Part shown: positions 8,615-17,578 of the stretch, in pieces | Position numbering within the stretch: position 1 is the stretch's first letter | Layout: each line of letters opens with the position of its first letter | Origin: Denitrobacterium sp024691475 | GTDB lineage: Bacteria > Actinomycetota > Coriobacteriia > Coriobacteriales > Eggerthellaceae | NCBI GenBank assembly: GCA_024691475.1 | Contig: JAILNP010000114.1 | Location: 1-33,035 of the forward strand | Length of the DNA stretch: 33,035 bases | Reading direction: 5' to 3' | The notes under the pieces: model-generated | Databases searched by the model: none | What the model saw: only the letters and a program-made list of their open reading frames with translations | What the model was told of the DNA's origin: nothing | Made by a program: the position numbers and the translations under genes

Positions 8615-8941
8615 ATGTATCACGAGCAGACATACGCAAGCCTTCGGAAGCGACGCATCCACTGCATCGTGGCGGTAGCGATTGTCGTCCTCCTAGCCGC
8701 TCTCGTGGCGTTCAGCGTGCAGCTAGCTCAGCAGAACGCGCGCACCCAAGCCGCAGCTTCGCTGCGCAACGCCATCCTGAACTCCGCCAAGGAATGCTGC
8801 GCGGTAGAGGGCTCGTATCCTTCGTCTCTTTCCCATCTGGAAGACGCATATGGCCTGACCATCAACCATAACGACTACGTAGTCACCTACGAATGGTTCG
8901 CGGACAACGTACTGCCCAGCGTGGTGGTGGTGCCCCGATGA
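8615..8941 (+). CDS. Small single-helix pilus-operon protein (pseudopilin-like)
   Basis: This 108-residue protein has a basic N-terminus (residues 10-16), one hydrophobic helix at 17-38 and a small polar domain with a Cys pair (CC near 63-64). The segment after the helix (SLRNAILNSAKECCAVEGSY) looks like the helix-to-globule transition of type II secretion pseudopilins. There is no clear prepilin peptidase site such as G-FTLIE, so it may be membrane-anchored rather than processed. It begins nine bases after pilC and its stop overlaps the next start (ATGATG at 8938). Its place in the operon supports a minor pilin or assembly role; I recognise no named family. Confidence 0.65.
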   Translation: MYHEQTYASLRKRRIHCIVAVAIVVLLAALVAFSVQLAQQNARTQAAASLRNAILNSAKECCAVEGSYPSSLSHLEDAYGLTINHNDYVVTYEWFADNVLPSVVVVPR

Positions 8942-9453
8942 TGCCGGAAAGCACAAACGTCCTCGACGCCATGACCGCCATGCGCCCTGCGCGTCGCGGC
9001 AACAAGTCCCAAGGCATGTTCTTGGGCATCCTGCTGGTGTTCTTCTTCGTGATCCTGCTCGTGGCGCTTAGCTCGGGCGTTACGGTATACCGCAACGTTG
9101 CGAACACGCAGGCAAACTCCGTCGACGCGAAGCTGGGCCTTTCGCTCATCTCGAACCTGGTGCGCTCGACCGATGCCGCCGATGCCGTGGCCAGCGCCGA
9201 CGGCCCCGAAGGCAAGGCGCTCGTGCTGGTGGAGCGCATCGATTCCGGCACGTATGAAACGCGTATCTACCTATATCATGGCTCCATCGTCCAGGAATAC
9301 GCCCTTGCCAACGCGGCATACACCCCCGAAAAGGCAACCGAGCTCCTCGCGTCTAGCGTCTTCGAATTCTCGTACGAGAATGGCGTGCTTTCCATCACCA
9401 CCGACCAGGGCACATCACATGTTGCCCTGCGCAGCGAACAAGGGAGCGCGTAA
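8938..9453 (+). CDS. Membrane-anchored pilus-operon protein, possibly DUF4860-like
   Basis: This 171-residue protein has a cytoplasmic N-terminus of about 32 residues, a single hydrophobic helix (about 33-56) and an extracytoplasmic domain rich in beta-strand pattern. The start is one of two adjacent ATG codons (8938, 8941) overlapping the previous stop TGA, so translation is coupled. It resembles small proteins of unknown function in Gram-positive type IV pilus-like operons (DUF4860 is a candidate from memory, not checked). The C-terminal part, VALRSEQGSA, carries the ribosome binding site of the next gene. No catalytic motif is visible. Confidence 0.6.
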   Translation: MMPESTNVLDAMTAMRPARRGNKSQGMFLGILLVFFFVILLVALSSGVTVYRNVANTQANSVDAKLGLSLISNLVRSTDAADAVASADGPEGKALVLVERIDSGTYETRIYLYHGSIVQEYALANAAYTPEKATELLASSVFEFSYENGVLSITTDQGTSHVALRSEQGSA

Positions 9454-9836
9454 TGGAGCGCCGCGCAGCACATACCAAAGCCACCTCGTTTTCTCACGCG
9501 GCATTCACCGTGGAGGCCATCGTCCTGCTCGTGTTCCTCGTGGGCGCGCTTGCCGTGTTCACGCAGCTGTTCGCCCATGCCACCACCACGTCACAACAGG
9601 CAGCCCAGCTTGAGCAGGCCGTTGTGCTGGCCACCGATACCGCCGAGCAGTTTTCCGCCGACCCCACGTCGGTAGCCGCCAAGACCACGCACGACGACCT
9701 TACCGTCACCTGCAGCGTCACCCAAACGCAGGAAACCGGCGGAACGCTGTACAACGCCAACATCGTCGTTTCCAGCAGCGATAGCCAGGTGTACAGCATC
9801 TCCACCGCACGATACGTAAGCGGGGTGGAACGATGA
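9453..9836 (+). CDS. Prepilin-like (TadE/type IV pilin N-terminus) protein
   Basis: This 127-residue protein has a class III signal peptide pattern: a basic and polar N-terminus followed by HAAFTVEAIVLLVFLVGAL. Cleavage between the two alanines (residues 16 and 17) would put the conserved glutamate at +5 of the mature protein, as required for prepilin peptidases; TadE-type pseudopilins share the TVEA pattern. The rest is Thr/Ser/Gln-rich with a long helix and a short globular domain, typical of pilins. The ATG overlaps the previous stop (TAATG at 9451-9455) and has its own AAGGGAG site. It is the best candidate for a PilD substrate in the window. Confidence 0.68.
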   Translation: MERRAAHTKATSFSHAAFTVEAIVLLVFLVGALAVFTQLFAHATTTSQQAAQLEQAVVLATDTAEQFSADPTSVAAKTTHDDLTVTCSVTQTQETGGTLYNANIVVSSSDSQVYSISTARYVSGVER

Positions 9837-10327
9837 CCTCCACCAGGCGCAAACTGCACATAGGCCCGCTTTCGCTCATCACCTACATCGCCATCATCAG
9901 CCTCGCGGTGCTAGCCGTGCTCACGCTTACCACCGCGAACGCGTCGAATACCCTGGCCCAGCGCCAGGCAGACGCAACTTCCCAGGCATATGCCGAGGAA
10001 GTCTGCGCGCAAACGTTCGTGGCACACGTGGACGCAACGCTTTCCGCTTCGCAGGCGACCACATCCACCGAGCTTGCGAAGCAAGTGAACGCCCAGTTGA
10101 GCAGCTCGCTAGAAGCGGCGCGCGCAGCCTCTAGCGAAAACGTGGAAGCCACTGCCAGCGTATCGGGAACCACCGTTTCGGCGCAGTTCTCGTGCGAAGA
10201 CGGACGCACGCTCAACGTCGAATTGAACATTCGCAGCAACCGCACGTACGACATAACCAAATGGAACATGGCGGCCGTAGTCAACAATGCCGAAGACGAC
10301 ACCCTATGGTCGGGCGCCTCGAACTAG
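9833..10327 (+). CDS. Single-helix pilus-operon protein of unknown family
   Basis: This 164-residue protein has a basic N-terminus, a hydrophobic helix at about 13-34 and a Ser/Ala/Thr-rich extracytoplasmic part. Two cysteines are seen outside the membrane, in EEVCAQ and FSCEDG. No prepilin cleavage motif is evident and no family is recognised. The start overlaps the previous stop (ATGA at 9833-9836), so it is coupled to the pilin-like gene. The domain includes a long predicted helix (TSQAYAEEVCAQTFVAHVDA), as in pilin stalks. Its place just before pilT suggests a structural or assembly role. Confidence 0.6.
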   Translation: MTSTRRKLHIGPLSLITYIAIISLAVLAVLTLTTANASNTLAQRQADATSQAYAEEVCAQTFVAHVDATLSASQATTSTELAKQVNAQLSSSLEAARAASSENVEATASVSGTTVSAQFSCEDGRTLNVELNIRSNRTYDITKWNMAAVVNNAEDDTLWSGASN

Positions 10328-10338
10328 AAGGAGCAGCG

Positions 10339-11412
10339 ATGGAACTTGAGGAACTCTTACAGCGCATGATCGAGGCGGGGGCCTCCGACATCTTCGTGGT
10401 AGCTGGCCTGCCCATATCGTTCCAGGTGAGTGGACGCCAGGTACGCAGCGACACCGAACCGCTGCGCCCTGCGGACACGCGGGCCATCGTAGAGTCCATC
10501 TACCATCTGGCGAATCGCGACATCAATATGTTCGCCCAAAATGGTAACCACGACGAGGACTTCTCGTTTGCCATCCCGGGCGTGGGACGTTTCCGCGCGA
10601 ATATCTTCCGTCAGCGCGGCTCGCTTTCCGCCATCATCCGCGTCATCCCCTTCGGCCTGCCCAAACCCGAAGACTTCAACATTCCCGAAGACGTGCTTTC
10701 GCTCGCCGACCTTTCGAAGGGCCTGGTGCTGGTAACAGGCCCCGCAGGCGCCGGCAAGTCCACCACGCTGGCCTGCATCATCGACCGCATGAACCACCAG
10801 CGCATGGGGCACATCATCACCATGGAAGACCCCATCGAATACGTGCACAAGCACGGCACTTGTATCGTTACGCAACGCGAAGTGCCCACCGACATTGCCA
10901 CGTACGGCGAAGCGCTCCGTTCGGCCATGCGCGAAGCCCCCGATGTCATGCTGCTGGGCGAGATGCGCGACTACGAAACCATCGGCACGGCCATGACGGC
11001 CGCCGAAATGGCCCAGCTCATCTTCAGCACGCTGCACACCACCAGCGCGTCGGGCACCGTCGACCGCATCATCGACGCCTTCCCCGCGTCGCAGCAGCAT
11101 CAGATTCGCATCCAGCTTTCGCTGGTGCTGCAGGCAATCGTCTGCCAGCAGCTCGTGCCTTCGCTCGACGGCGGCACGCTGCCCGCGTTCGAAATCATGC
11201 ACACGAACACCGCCATCCGCAACCTCATCCGCGAGCAGAAGACCTACCAGATTGACTCCGTCATCGCCAGCTCGCAGAACGAGGGCATGCGCACCATGGA
11301 CCAGAGCCTGTTTGCCCTGGTAAAGGAAGGAAAGGTGGCAAAGGAAGTCGCCTTGCGCTACAGCATCCACGCCGAAGCGCTCGAGCGCCGCATGGAAGTC
11401 GAAGGACTGTAG
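10339..11412 (+). CDS. pilT: Type IV pilus ATPase, PilT/PilU family
   Basis: This 357-residue cytoplasmic hexameric ATPase is of the type that drives pilus retraction. It carries Walker A GPAGAGKST (134-142), the Asp box ITMEDPIEYVH (160-170), a Walker B region ending LLGEMRD (205-211) and the His box STLHTT (230-235). The C-terminus has the PilT-type AIRNLIRE motif. Length and the lack of an N-terminal extension separate it from the extension motor PilB (about 560). The ATG at 10339 follows AGAAGGAG. It closes the pilus operon and is followed at once by a strong terminator. No PilB is encoded in the window, so either extension is driven by an unlinked gene or this ATPase works alone. Confidence 0.9.
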   Translation: MELEELLQRMIEAGASDIFVVAGLPISFQVSGRQVRSDTEPLRPADTRAIVESIYHLANRDINMFAQNGNHDEDFSFAIPGVGRFRANIFRQRGSLSAIIRVIPFGLPKPEDFNIPEDVLSLADLSKGLVLVTGPAGAGKSTTLACIIDRMNHQRMGHIITMEDPIEYVHKHGTCIVTQREVPTDIATYGEALRSAMREAPDVMLLGEMRDYETIGTAMTAAEMAQLIFSTLHTTSASGTVDRIIDAFPASQQHQIRIQLSLVLQAIVCQQLVPSLDGGTLPAFEIMHTNTAIRNLIREQKTYQIDSVIASSQNEGMRTMDQSLFALVKEGKVAKEVALRYSIHAEALERRMEVEGL

Positions 11413-11432
11413 CTCCATCACCGCCGCAAGCA

Positions 11433-11469
11433 GGAGGGCCCGGCCACGCCGAGCCCTCCTTTCTTTTTG
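11433..11469 (+). terminator. Intrinsic terminator of the pilus operon
   Basis: GGAGGGC (11433-11439) pairs with GCCCTCC (11453-11459). Inside it CGGC/GCCG extends the stem, and a T-rich tract (TTTCTTTTT) follows. Confidence 0.9.
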
Positions 11470-11482
11470 CCCTGAAAACGGG

Positions 11483-13933
11483 CTATTCGGAAATCTTCAT
11501 GGCCAATTCCAAAGGCACGCGCTTCACCCTGCGCACATGCAAGAACGCCACGAGCGCGTACGCCACCACGCCAACGACGAGCAGCAAGACGTAATTGCTC
11601 GCAGGAATCACCAAGGGGAAATTGCCCGAATAACTCATGAACACAACCTTCATGAGAGCCGTGAGCATGCTCACGATGATGGGCATGGAAAGCACGAGCG
11701 ACCCCAATACGACATACGTGATGGGGCGAATGTAGAGCCCATTCACCTCGCGCGCCCGATAGCCGAACACCTTCATGTACGAAATGCTGCGGGCGCTGCG
11801 GTCGATAACCGTCTTGGTGAGCAGGTATACCAAGATGAGGTACACCGGTATGGAAACGGCCATCATCATCTGCATGATGCTGCCCATGGAGTCAACGAGC
11901 TGATCGGCGATCTTATCCATCTCATCGGGCGTTATGACGCTCGCAACGAAGCGCTCGTCAATCTGGAGGGGTTCGTTGCTCGCATACGCGTTGAAGTAGT
12001 CGGCGTCATTGCCAAAGAGCTGGTTGAAGTCGTCGATGCTCATATAGAGGGACATATCGGTTTCGCTCTCGGTGGCACTTGTGATGTGCAAATCGTACGC
12101 TTCGCCCTCGCGCGCATCATACGCGCTCACGCTCTGTCCCACTTCGAGCTTCGTCTTCTCGGCAAGGCCCTTGGTTGCCACGATCTTCCCATCGCCAATG
12201 TCCAAGCCCTGCCAGTAAGCCGAATCAGGCTGGATGCCGTAGATGGTGACCTCTTCGCTCTCACCGCCGAACGCACGCTCAATCTCGACCGTGGCCATGG
12301 CGAACTTTTCGGCCTGGGCAATCGCCTCGCTGGAATTCTCGAGCGTATTCACGGGCGTGGCGTCCTCGTCCACGGACATGGCGCGGATCATGTCGCTGAA
12401 GTAGCCATAATCACCAAAGCCGTCGAGCGCATTGTCGCTGTACGCGATGTCCTCCGCCGCAGCATACGCGGCACGGTCGGAACTCGTTCCCTGCAGCTCG
12501 AGCGGCGTCTTCAGCACGTACTCATATTGTGCGGCAACGTTGTCACGCATCTGGCTGGCGTAATTCTGCACCACGGGCAACATGCACGTGCCGAACAGAA
12601 GAAGCAGGCTCGCGAACAAAATGCCCGCGAAGAGCGTGATGAAGTGCGAAAGGTTGCGAATGAGCACGCGCAGGCGGAATCGCGTAGGATACGTCAGCCC
12701 ATCCGGCAGGTGCAGGTTATGGCGACGCGACTTGTGCGCCACTTCGCGCCTTAGGAACTGCAAGGGCGTATTTCCCAGCTTCCGCATCAGGCCAAACAAC
12801 GTAATGCCGGAAAGGAGCAGGAACGGCACGATTGCCGTGAGGAAAACGATGCGCCAGCTCCAGATAAGGTGATATGGCGGCAAGCTGTAGCTGTTATAGT
12901 ACAACCCAGCCATGGGCTCTTCCATGATAGTGATACCCAGCTCGAGCCCCAAAGAACACGCGACGAAACCGCAGATAACGGGCAGAGCAAGATAATGGCG
13001 GAGCAACTCGCCCTTGCGCCATCCGCTTGCCAGCAGCGTACCGATAACCGCACTTTCCGCTTCAATGGTGGCACCCGTGAGCACCACGAACACGAACGCC
13101 ATGATGACCACCAAGATGATAACGAGCACCATCCACATAACCTGGTCGTGAGCGGCATCGTCGGTGGCGTAGCCAATACCCTGGTTGTCCTCGTAGTCGA
13201 TGAAATCGGAAAGCGTCTCGCCATCACTCGAGAGCGTCTTCATCATCTCCTCCTCGATGTCCACGCGCGCGGGCTTATCGAGGGAGCGATCGTTCATCAC
13301 GAACGAGTAGTTGAACGTCTGTCCCGCCGACCCAATAGCCTCATAGGCTTCGGGCGTCACCTGGGCAACGCTAAACGTGATGGCGTTGAAGATAAAGTTC
13401 GAGTTCTTCTCGAAGAGGGCCTGGTAATCGGGCAGCGTCATGATGCCGCTAATTACGAACTCCTGCCCGTTCACCGTAACCGAATCACCCACGGAAAGAT
13501 CGTGGTTGGCGCAGAACACGCGATCGAGCGCTATTTCGTTCGCCTGAGTGGGCTCGCACCCCTGCGCATACGATGCCAAATTCACCTGGGTGCGATTCTG
13601 GTATAGGCGCACGGTCAGGTCGGTAAGCTGGCCTGAAGCCGTATCTGGAAGCGACATCGGCACATTGTTGTAGAAGTCCTGGTACACCGTGCATCCCAGA
13701 GCCTCCACATCGGCAATGGAATCATCATCGGCTTGGAAATCGACAACGAAGTGCCCATCCTCGATTACGTACGTATCGCGCATGCCATCGCCAATAACGA
13801 CGATGCTGTTGGCGGCCATCATGAACCCCGACGTGAACGCCACGGCAAACATCATCATCAGGAACATGCCCAGGTATTTGCCTATGTTGTTTCGAAGCTC
13901 GCGGGGAAACCTCTTATGCAGTGGGTTGCGCAT
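11483..13933 (-). CDS. ABC transporter permease, MacB/FtsX type
   Basis: This 816-residue membrane protein is probably the permease half of an exporter or mechanotransmitter ABC system (MacB/FtsX/YxdM superfamily). It has an N-terminal membrane helix (about residues 17-40) followed by a large extracytoplasmic domain (45-245). An FtsX-type bundle of membrane helices lies around 255-385, another helix is near 435-455, and a second extracytoplasmic domain follows. A C-terminal FtsX bundle covers about 675-800. This double-FtsX layout is usual for long Gram-positive permeases. The ATG at 13933 sits one base after the ATPase stop and follows GGAG, so the longer frame (13966) is rejected. The cargo is unknown; antimicrobial peptides, lipids or lipoproteins are usual for relatives. 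Confidence 0.85.
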   Translation of the reverse strand: MRNPLHKRFPRELRNNIGKYLGMFLMMMFAVAFTSGFMMAANSIVVIGDGMRDTYVIEDGHFVVDFQADDDSIADVEALGCTVYQDFYNNVPMSLPDTASGQLTDLTVRLYQNRTQVNLASYAQGCEPTQANEIALDRVFCANHDLSVGDSVTVNGQEFVISGIMTLPDYQALFEKNSNFIFNAITFSVAQVTPEAYEAIGSAGQTFNYSFVMNDRSLDKPARVDIEEEMMKTLSSDGETLSDFIDYEDNQGIGYATDDAAHDQVMWMVLVIILVVIMAFVFVVLTGATIEAESAVIGTLLASGWRKGELLRHYLALPVICGFVACSLGLELGITIMEEPMAGLYYNSYSLPPYHLIWSWRIVFLTAIVPFLLLSGITLFGLMRKLGNTPLQFLRREVAHKSRRHNLHLPDGLTYPTRFRLRVLIRNLSHFITLFAGILFASLLLLFGTCMLPVVQNYASQMRDNVAAQYEYVLKTPLELQGTSSDRAAYAAAEDIAYSDNALDGFGDYGYFSDMIRAMSVDEDATPVNTLENSSEAIAQAEKFAMATVEIERAFGGESEEVTIYGIQPDSAYWQGLDIGDGKIVATKGLAEKTKLEVGQSVSAYDAREGEAYDLHITSATESETDMSLYMSIDDFNQLFGNDADYFNAYASNEPLQIDERFVASVITPDEMDKIADQLVDSMGSIMQMMMAVSIPVYLILVYLLTKTVIDRSARSISYMKVFGYRAREVNGLYIRPITYVVLGSLVLSMPIIVSMLTALMKVVFMSYSGNFPLVIPASNYVLLLVVGVVAYALVAFLHVRRVKRVPLELAMKISE

Positions 13934-13934
13934 G

Positions 13935-14642
13935 CTACCACTCCAGCTGCATGGCGGGAAGCACATGCTCGTTCACGGAATCTTCCACCATCACGCCGTC
14001 GCGCAGACGCAGCACGCGATGCGCCATATGACGTATGGCGTCATTATGCGTAACGATGACGATCGTGCAGCCATATTGCTGGTTCACTTCTTCCATGAGC
14101 TGCAGGATTTCCTTGCTCGTCTTGTAGTCGAGCGCGCCGGTGGGCTCGTCGCACAAAAGCAAACCCGGGTTCTTCACCAATGCGCGACCGATAGCGCAAC
14201 GCTGCTGCTGCCCACCTGAGATCTGATGCGGAAACTTATGGCGATGCTCGTACAGCCCCAGCGATTCCAGCAGCGGCTTCATAGGCAGGGGGTTCTTCGA
14301 GAGATACGCGCAAACCTCGATATTTTCCTGAACGGTAAGGTCGGGAACAAGGTTGTAGAACTGAAAGACGAAGCCAAGCTCCTTGCGGCGATACTCCACG
14401 AGCTTCTTGTCGGGAAGCGTCGCGATGTTGGTTCCGTTCACCACAACGGAACCGCTATCAGCGGGTTCCAAGCCGCCTACCATGTTCAAGAAAGTCGATT
14501 TGCCTGAACCGCTGGGCCCCAGCAGCACGCATATTTCGCCGCGCTCGAGCTGTACGTCGATACCACGCAGCACCTGCAGGCGTGCCTCCCCTTCCCCGTA
14601 GTGCTTTTTCAGATTCCGAATGTCCAAATACGCCTGAGCCAC
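13935..14642 (-). CDS. ABC transporter ATP-binding protein, MacB/LolD type
   Basis: This 235-residue ATPase energises the downstream permease. All motifs are present: Walker A GPSGSGKST (42-50), Q-loop Q94, signature ISGGQQQR (141-148), Walker B LLLCDEPTGALD (161-172) and H-loop H199. The match to the MacB/LolD/FtsE branch fits its FtsX-type partner. The start is GTG at 14642, chosen for an ideal AGGAGG site seven bases upstream. A -10-like TATGAT lies further up on the minus strand (14687-14692). The permease start follows its stop by one base, so the two are translationally coupled. Confidence 0.93.
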   Translation of the reverse strand: MAQAYLDIRNLKKHYGEGEARLQVLRGIDVQLERGEICVLLGPSGSGKSTFLNMVGGLEPADSGSVVVNGTNIATLPDKKLVEYRRKELGFVFQFYNLVPDLTVQENIEVCAYLSKNPLPMKPLLESLGLYEHRHKFPHQISGGQQQRCAIGRALVKNPGLLLCDEPTGALDYKTSKEILQLMEEVNQQYGCTIVIVTHNDAIRHMAHRVLRLRDGVMVEDSVNEHVLPAMQLEW

Positions 14643-14851
14643 GCTGTGGCCTCCTAGAATTAGCCATGCCTAACCGTTTTCCGTACATCATACGCGAAGA
14701 GAGCGCTCCACGGGGTCGCATATTTGCCCCAACGGCAATCTCCACAGCCGCGACATCAGCAAACAAGCGCACGAACAGGGGCGACAATGCTGTCGGCATG
14801 CCAGGTGCCCCGCACGCACCCACAAGGCCGCACCGCGCTGCCGCGCTCATG

Positions 14852-14857
14852 TATAAT
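14852..14857 (+). promoter_or_regulatory. -10 box of the corA promoter
   Basis: A perfect TATAAT at 14852-14857 lies 35 bases before the GTG start of corA. No convincing -35 hexamer was found 16-19 bases upstream. The strong AAGGAG (14881-14886) is the ribosome binding site. Confidence 0.55.
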
Positions 14858-14892
14858 CGGTGCGTCCAGAAACCAGGCGAAAGGAGTACACG

Positions 14893-15849
14893 GTGATCGA
14901 GTGTTTCCTCACCGATGAAACGGGTACGCACGCCATCGAAGAACCCGAAGCCGGTTGCTGGGTAAACGTCACCTCCCCCACGGCCGAAGATCGCGCCTGG
15001 CTGGAAGAAGAACTGGGCGTCATCGACGAATTCGTGAAGTCGGCCCTCGACGACGAAGAGACTTCGCACGTCGACTACGACGAGGATACGGGCCAGACGC
15101 TCGTCATCATCGACTGCCCCTTCATCGAAGACGCAGCGGAAGCCGAAGACCCCCTCATGACGCAGTACGACACGCATCCGCTTACGGTGCTGTTCCTACG
15201 CGCGCAGGACATGATCGTTACCATCAGCTTGAAGGAGAACCCCACGCTGAGCCTGTTCGCCGTGGGCAAGGTTGCCGATTTCAACACGCATCAGCGCACG
15301 CGCTTCCTGCTGCAGATCTTCTCGAACACCGTGCAGCGCTACCTGCGCTACCTGCGCAGCATCAACCGCCAGTTCACCAAGAACGAAAAAATCCTGCACC
15401 AAACCATGCGCAACAGCGAACTCGTGAAGATGCTGGGCTTGGAAAAGTCACTCGTGTACTTCAGCACCTCGCTGCGTGGCGACGAAACCACGCTCTCGCG
15501 CATCCAATCGGGTCGCGTCGTACGCCTATACGAAGACGACAAGGACCTGCTCGACGACGTGTTCATCGAGATTCGCCAGGCCATCGAGATGTGCACGGTG
15601 TACAGCAGCATTCTGAACGGCACCATGGACACGTTCTCGAGCGTCATAAGCAACAACCTGAACCTGGTCATGCGAACACTCACCATCGTGACCATCGTGC
15701 TGGCCATACCCACCATCATCTTCAGCTTCTACGGCATGAACGTGGAGGGCCTGCCCCTTACCAACACATGCCTTCTGCCCCTGGGGCTCGCCGTAGTAGG
15801 CATGGCGGGAGCCATTTTGTACTTCCGCACGAACAACCTATTCAAATAG
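14893..15849 (+). CDS. corA: CorA-family magnesium/metal-ion transporter
   Basis: This 318-residue pentameric channel takes up Mg2+ (and often Co2+) across the inner membrane. A long acidic N-terminal cytoplasmic domain (residues 1-245) precedes two membrane helices (about 260-280 and 293-310). The signature GMN motif lies at 281-283 in FYGMN, and the basic C-terminal tail is short. Length and layout are typical. The start is GTG at 14893, supported by AAGGAG six bases upstream; the in-frame GTG at 14860 has no such site and overlaps the promoter region. It is likely monocistronic. Confidence 0.93.
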   Translation: MIECFLTDETGTHAIEEPEAGCWVNVTSPTAEDRAWLEEELGVIDEFVKSALDDEETSHVDYDEDTGQTLVIIDCPFIEDAAEAEDPLMTQYDTHPLTVLFLRAQDMIVTISLKENPTLSLFAVGKVADFNTHQRTRFLLQIFSNTVQRYLRYLRSINRQFTKNEKILHQTMRNSELVKMLGLEKSLVYFSTSLRGDETTLSRIQSGRVVRLYEDDKDLLDDVFIEIRQAIEMCTVYSSILNGTMDTFSSVISNNLNLVMRTLTIVTIVLAIPTIIFSFYGMNVEGLPLTNTCLLPLGLAVVGMAGAILYFRTNNLFK

Positions 15850-15992
15850 ACGCATCGACCCCGCAAATCACCTTATGGCGCAGCCGCCAGCACGAACGTA
15901 CAATGAACTCGTGCGCACTTTGCGCATCTGCCTGCCTTGCGGGTGAAAACGTGCGAAAATAGCCGCGGATTATTATCGCAGGAAGGACCATC

Positions 15993-16526
15993 ATGGCCGC
16001 ATACGACTTCAGTGACAAGATCGTCAGCATCCCCGATTACCCGCAACCGGGCGTCATCTTCAAGGACATCACCACGCTCCTGCGCGACGCCGAAGGGTTT
16101 CAGCGCGCCGTGGACGAACTGTCCAACCACTTCATCGGCCAGGGCATTACCAAGGTCGTAGGTGCCGAGGCGCGCGGCTTCATCATCGCCGCCCCCGTTG
16201 CATACAAGCTGAACGCTGGCCTGGTCCCCATGCGCAAGCCCGGCAAGCTTCCGCGCGAAGTCTACTCGCAGGAATACGGCCTGGAATACGGTTCCGATGA
16301 ACTGCAGGTGCACACCGACGCCATCACAAAGGACGACCGCGTGCTGCTGGTCGACGACCTTATTGCCACGGGCGGCACGGCCGTGGCTCAGGCGAAGCTG
16401 CTCTCCAAGTTCGGAGCCACCCTCGTGGGCATGGCCTTCCTCATGGAGCTCGACTACCTGAACCCGCGCAAGGTCGTGCGCAAGGCCACCGACTGCGACA
16501 TCTTCTCGCTCGTTCACGTAAGCTAG
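15993..16526 (+). CDS. apt: Adenine phosphoribosyltransferase
   Basis: This 177-residue cytoplasmic enzyme converts adenine and PRPP to AMP, a salvage step. The PRPP-binding loop is visible as LLVDDLIATGGTA (118-130). The N-terminal DYPQPGVIFKDIT (15-27) is the APRT adenine-binding and dimer region, and REVYSQEYGLEYG (88-100) is the catalytic flexible loop. Length is typical. The ATG is preceded by GGAAGG. A TACAAT at 15899-15904 could be its -10. A strong terminator follows. Confidence 0.95.
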   Translation: MAAYDFSDKIVSIPDYPQPGVIFKDITTLLRDAEGFQRAVDELSNHFIGQGITKVVGAEARGFIIAAPVAYKLNAGLVPMRKPGKLPREVYSQEYGLEYGSDELQVHTDAITKDDRVLLVDDLIATGGTAVAQAKLLSKFGATLVGMAFLMELDYLNPRKVVRKATDCDIFSLVHVS

Positions 16527-16553
16527 CGCCCCGCCGCGAACCCTAACGCAACA

Positions 16554-16594
16554 ATGCCCCGCTTGCCGCACAGCATGGCAAGCGGGGCATTTTC
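16554..16594. terminator. Bidirectional intrinsic terminator between apt and the deacetylase gene
   Basis: A 14-bp perfect stem (ATGCCCCGCTTGCC at 16554-16567, GGCAAGCGGGGCAT at 16577-16590) is followed by TTTT on the plus strand and TTGTTGCG on the minus strand. It serves apt and possibly the convergent deacetylase gene, which ends at 16616. Confidence 0.85.
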
Positions 16595-16615
16595 ATGCGC
16601 TCGCAAAGGTAAGCG

Positions 16616-17515
16616 CTAGTTGTTCACGCCATGATGGCTGGCCAGAGCGCTGCGGTCGATGGCCTTGAACGTATAGCCCAGCGACTGGTAGTGCTCGATG
16701 ATGGTGGGAAGCGCCTCCACCGTAGCCTCGTGCCCCGACGAATCGTGCATGAGCAGCACGATGTTCGTGTAGTCATCGCCATCACACGCGGCCTCGGCGA
16801 GCTCTTCGGAAGTATGGCCCGAAGCGCCATCCCCGCAGCTGATGTTCCAGTCGAAGTACTGGTAACCCCTATCCTGCACGTCGTTTACGAGCTCGCTCAT
16901 AATGCCCTTCGTGTATTCCGCGGAAATGGCATTGGACGACCCGCCTGGGAACCGAATGAAGCACGGCACGTATCCAATCTGATCTTTTACCAAAGCCCCT
17001 ACGGCATCCAAATCGTCAAAGTACGCACTTTCCGACGCATAGACGGTTGCATAGTCATGCGAGTAGGTATGCAGGCCAATGGTGTTGCCCTGCTCGTAGG
17101 CCTTCTTGATCATGTAGGCGTAATCGGGCTTGATGCCCGTTACGAAGAAGGTCGCTTTTACGTTGTACTTGTTTAGGATGTCGAGCACCTTCTGGGTGTT
17201 TTCGGAAGGGCCATCATCAAACGTGAGCCAAATGGTCTTGGTTCCGTCGGTCTTCGTACGCCATTCGGTGTTGGCGTTCGGGTCGACGGCAAATTCCTGA
17301 GCGCGCGTATCTTCTTGCGCATTATACGTGGACTCAGATGAAGCCTGATCGTCCGCAACGGAAGCAGCGCCGGCATCGGACACGCCCACGGTGGCCACGG
17401 CATCCACATCGTCTTCCGAAGAGGCATTGGACGACGAGGCGCACCCAACGAGCGCGCAGGCGGCAAGCATTGCCGCGGCAAACCATGTAGCCCATTTGCA
17501 CGTACGCTTCTTCAC
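16616..17515 (-). CDS. Lipoprotein polysaccharide deacetylase (NodB domain)
   Basis: This 299-residue surface lipoprotein probably removes acetyl groups from peptidoglycan or another surface glycan. A lipobox (CALVGC, Cys 25) ends the signal peptide, followed by an acidic Ser/Ala linker (26-90). The NodB domain carries the usual motifs: TFDDGP near residue 100, HTYSH near 150, RFPGG near 193, DWNISCGD near 225 and LLMHD near 255. Asp and His residues at these sites bind the metal and catalyse. Start GTG at 17515, with GGGGGAAG just upstream, gives a clean signal peptide; the upstream extension in the same frame has no signal sequence and is rejected. It is divergent from the small membrane protein before purL. 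Confidence 0.92.
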   Translation of the reverse strand: MKKRTCKWATWFAAAMLAACALVGCASSSNASSEDDVDAVATVGVSDAGAASVADDQASSESTYNAQEDTRAQEFAVDPNANTEWRTKTDGTKTIWLTFDDGPSENTQKVLDILNKYNVKATFFVTGIKPDYAYMIKKAYEQGNTIGLHTYSHDYATVYASESAYFDDLDAVGALVKDQIGYVPCFIRFPGGSSNAISAEYTKGIMSELVNDVQDRGYQYFDWNISCGDGASGHTSEELAEAACDGDDYTNIVLLMHDSSGHEATVEALPTIIEHYQSLGYTFKAIDRSALASHHGVNN

Positions 17516-17578
17516 GATTCTTCCCCCAGTTCCTTGTCGTAGAATGTTTTCATCGTACTCCACATAGATTGGTTCAAC

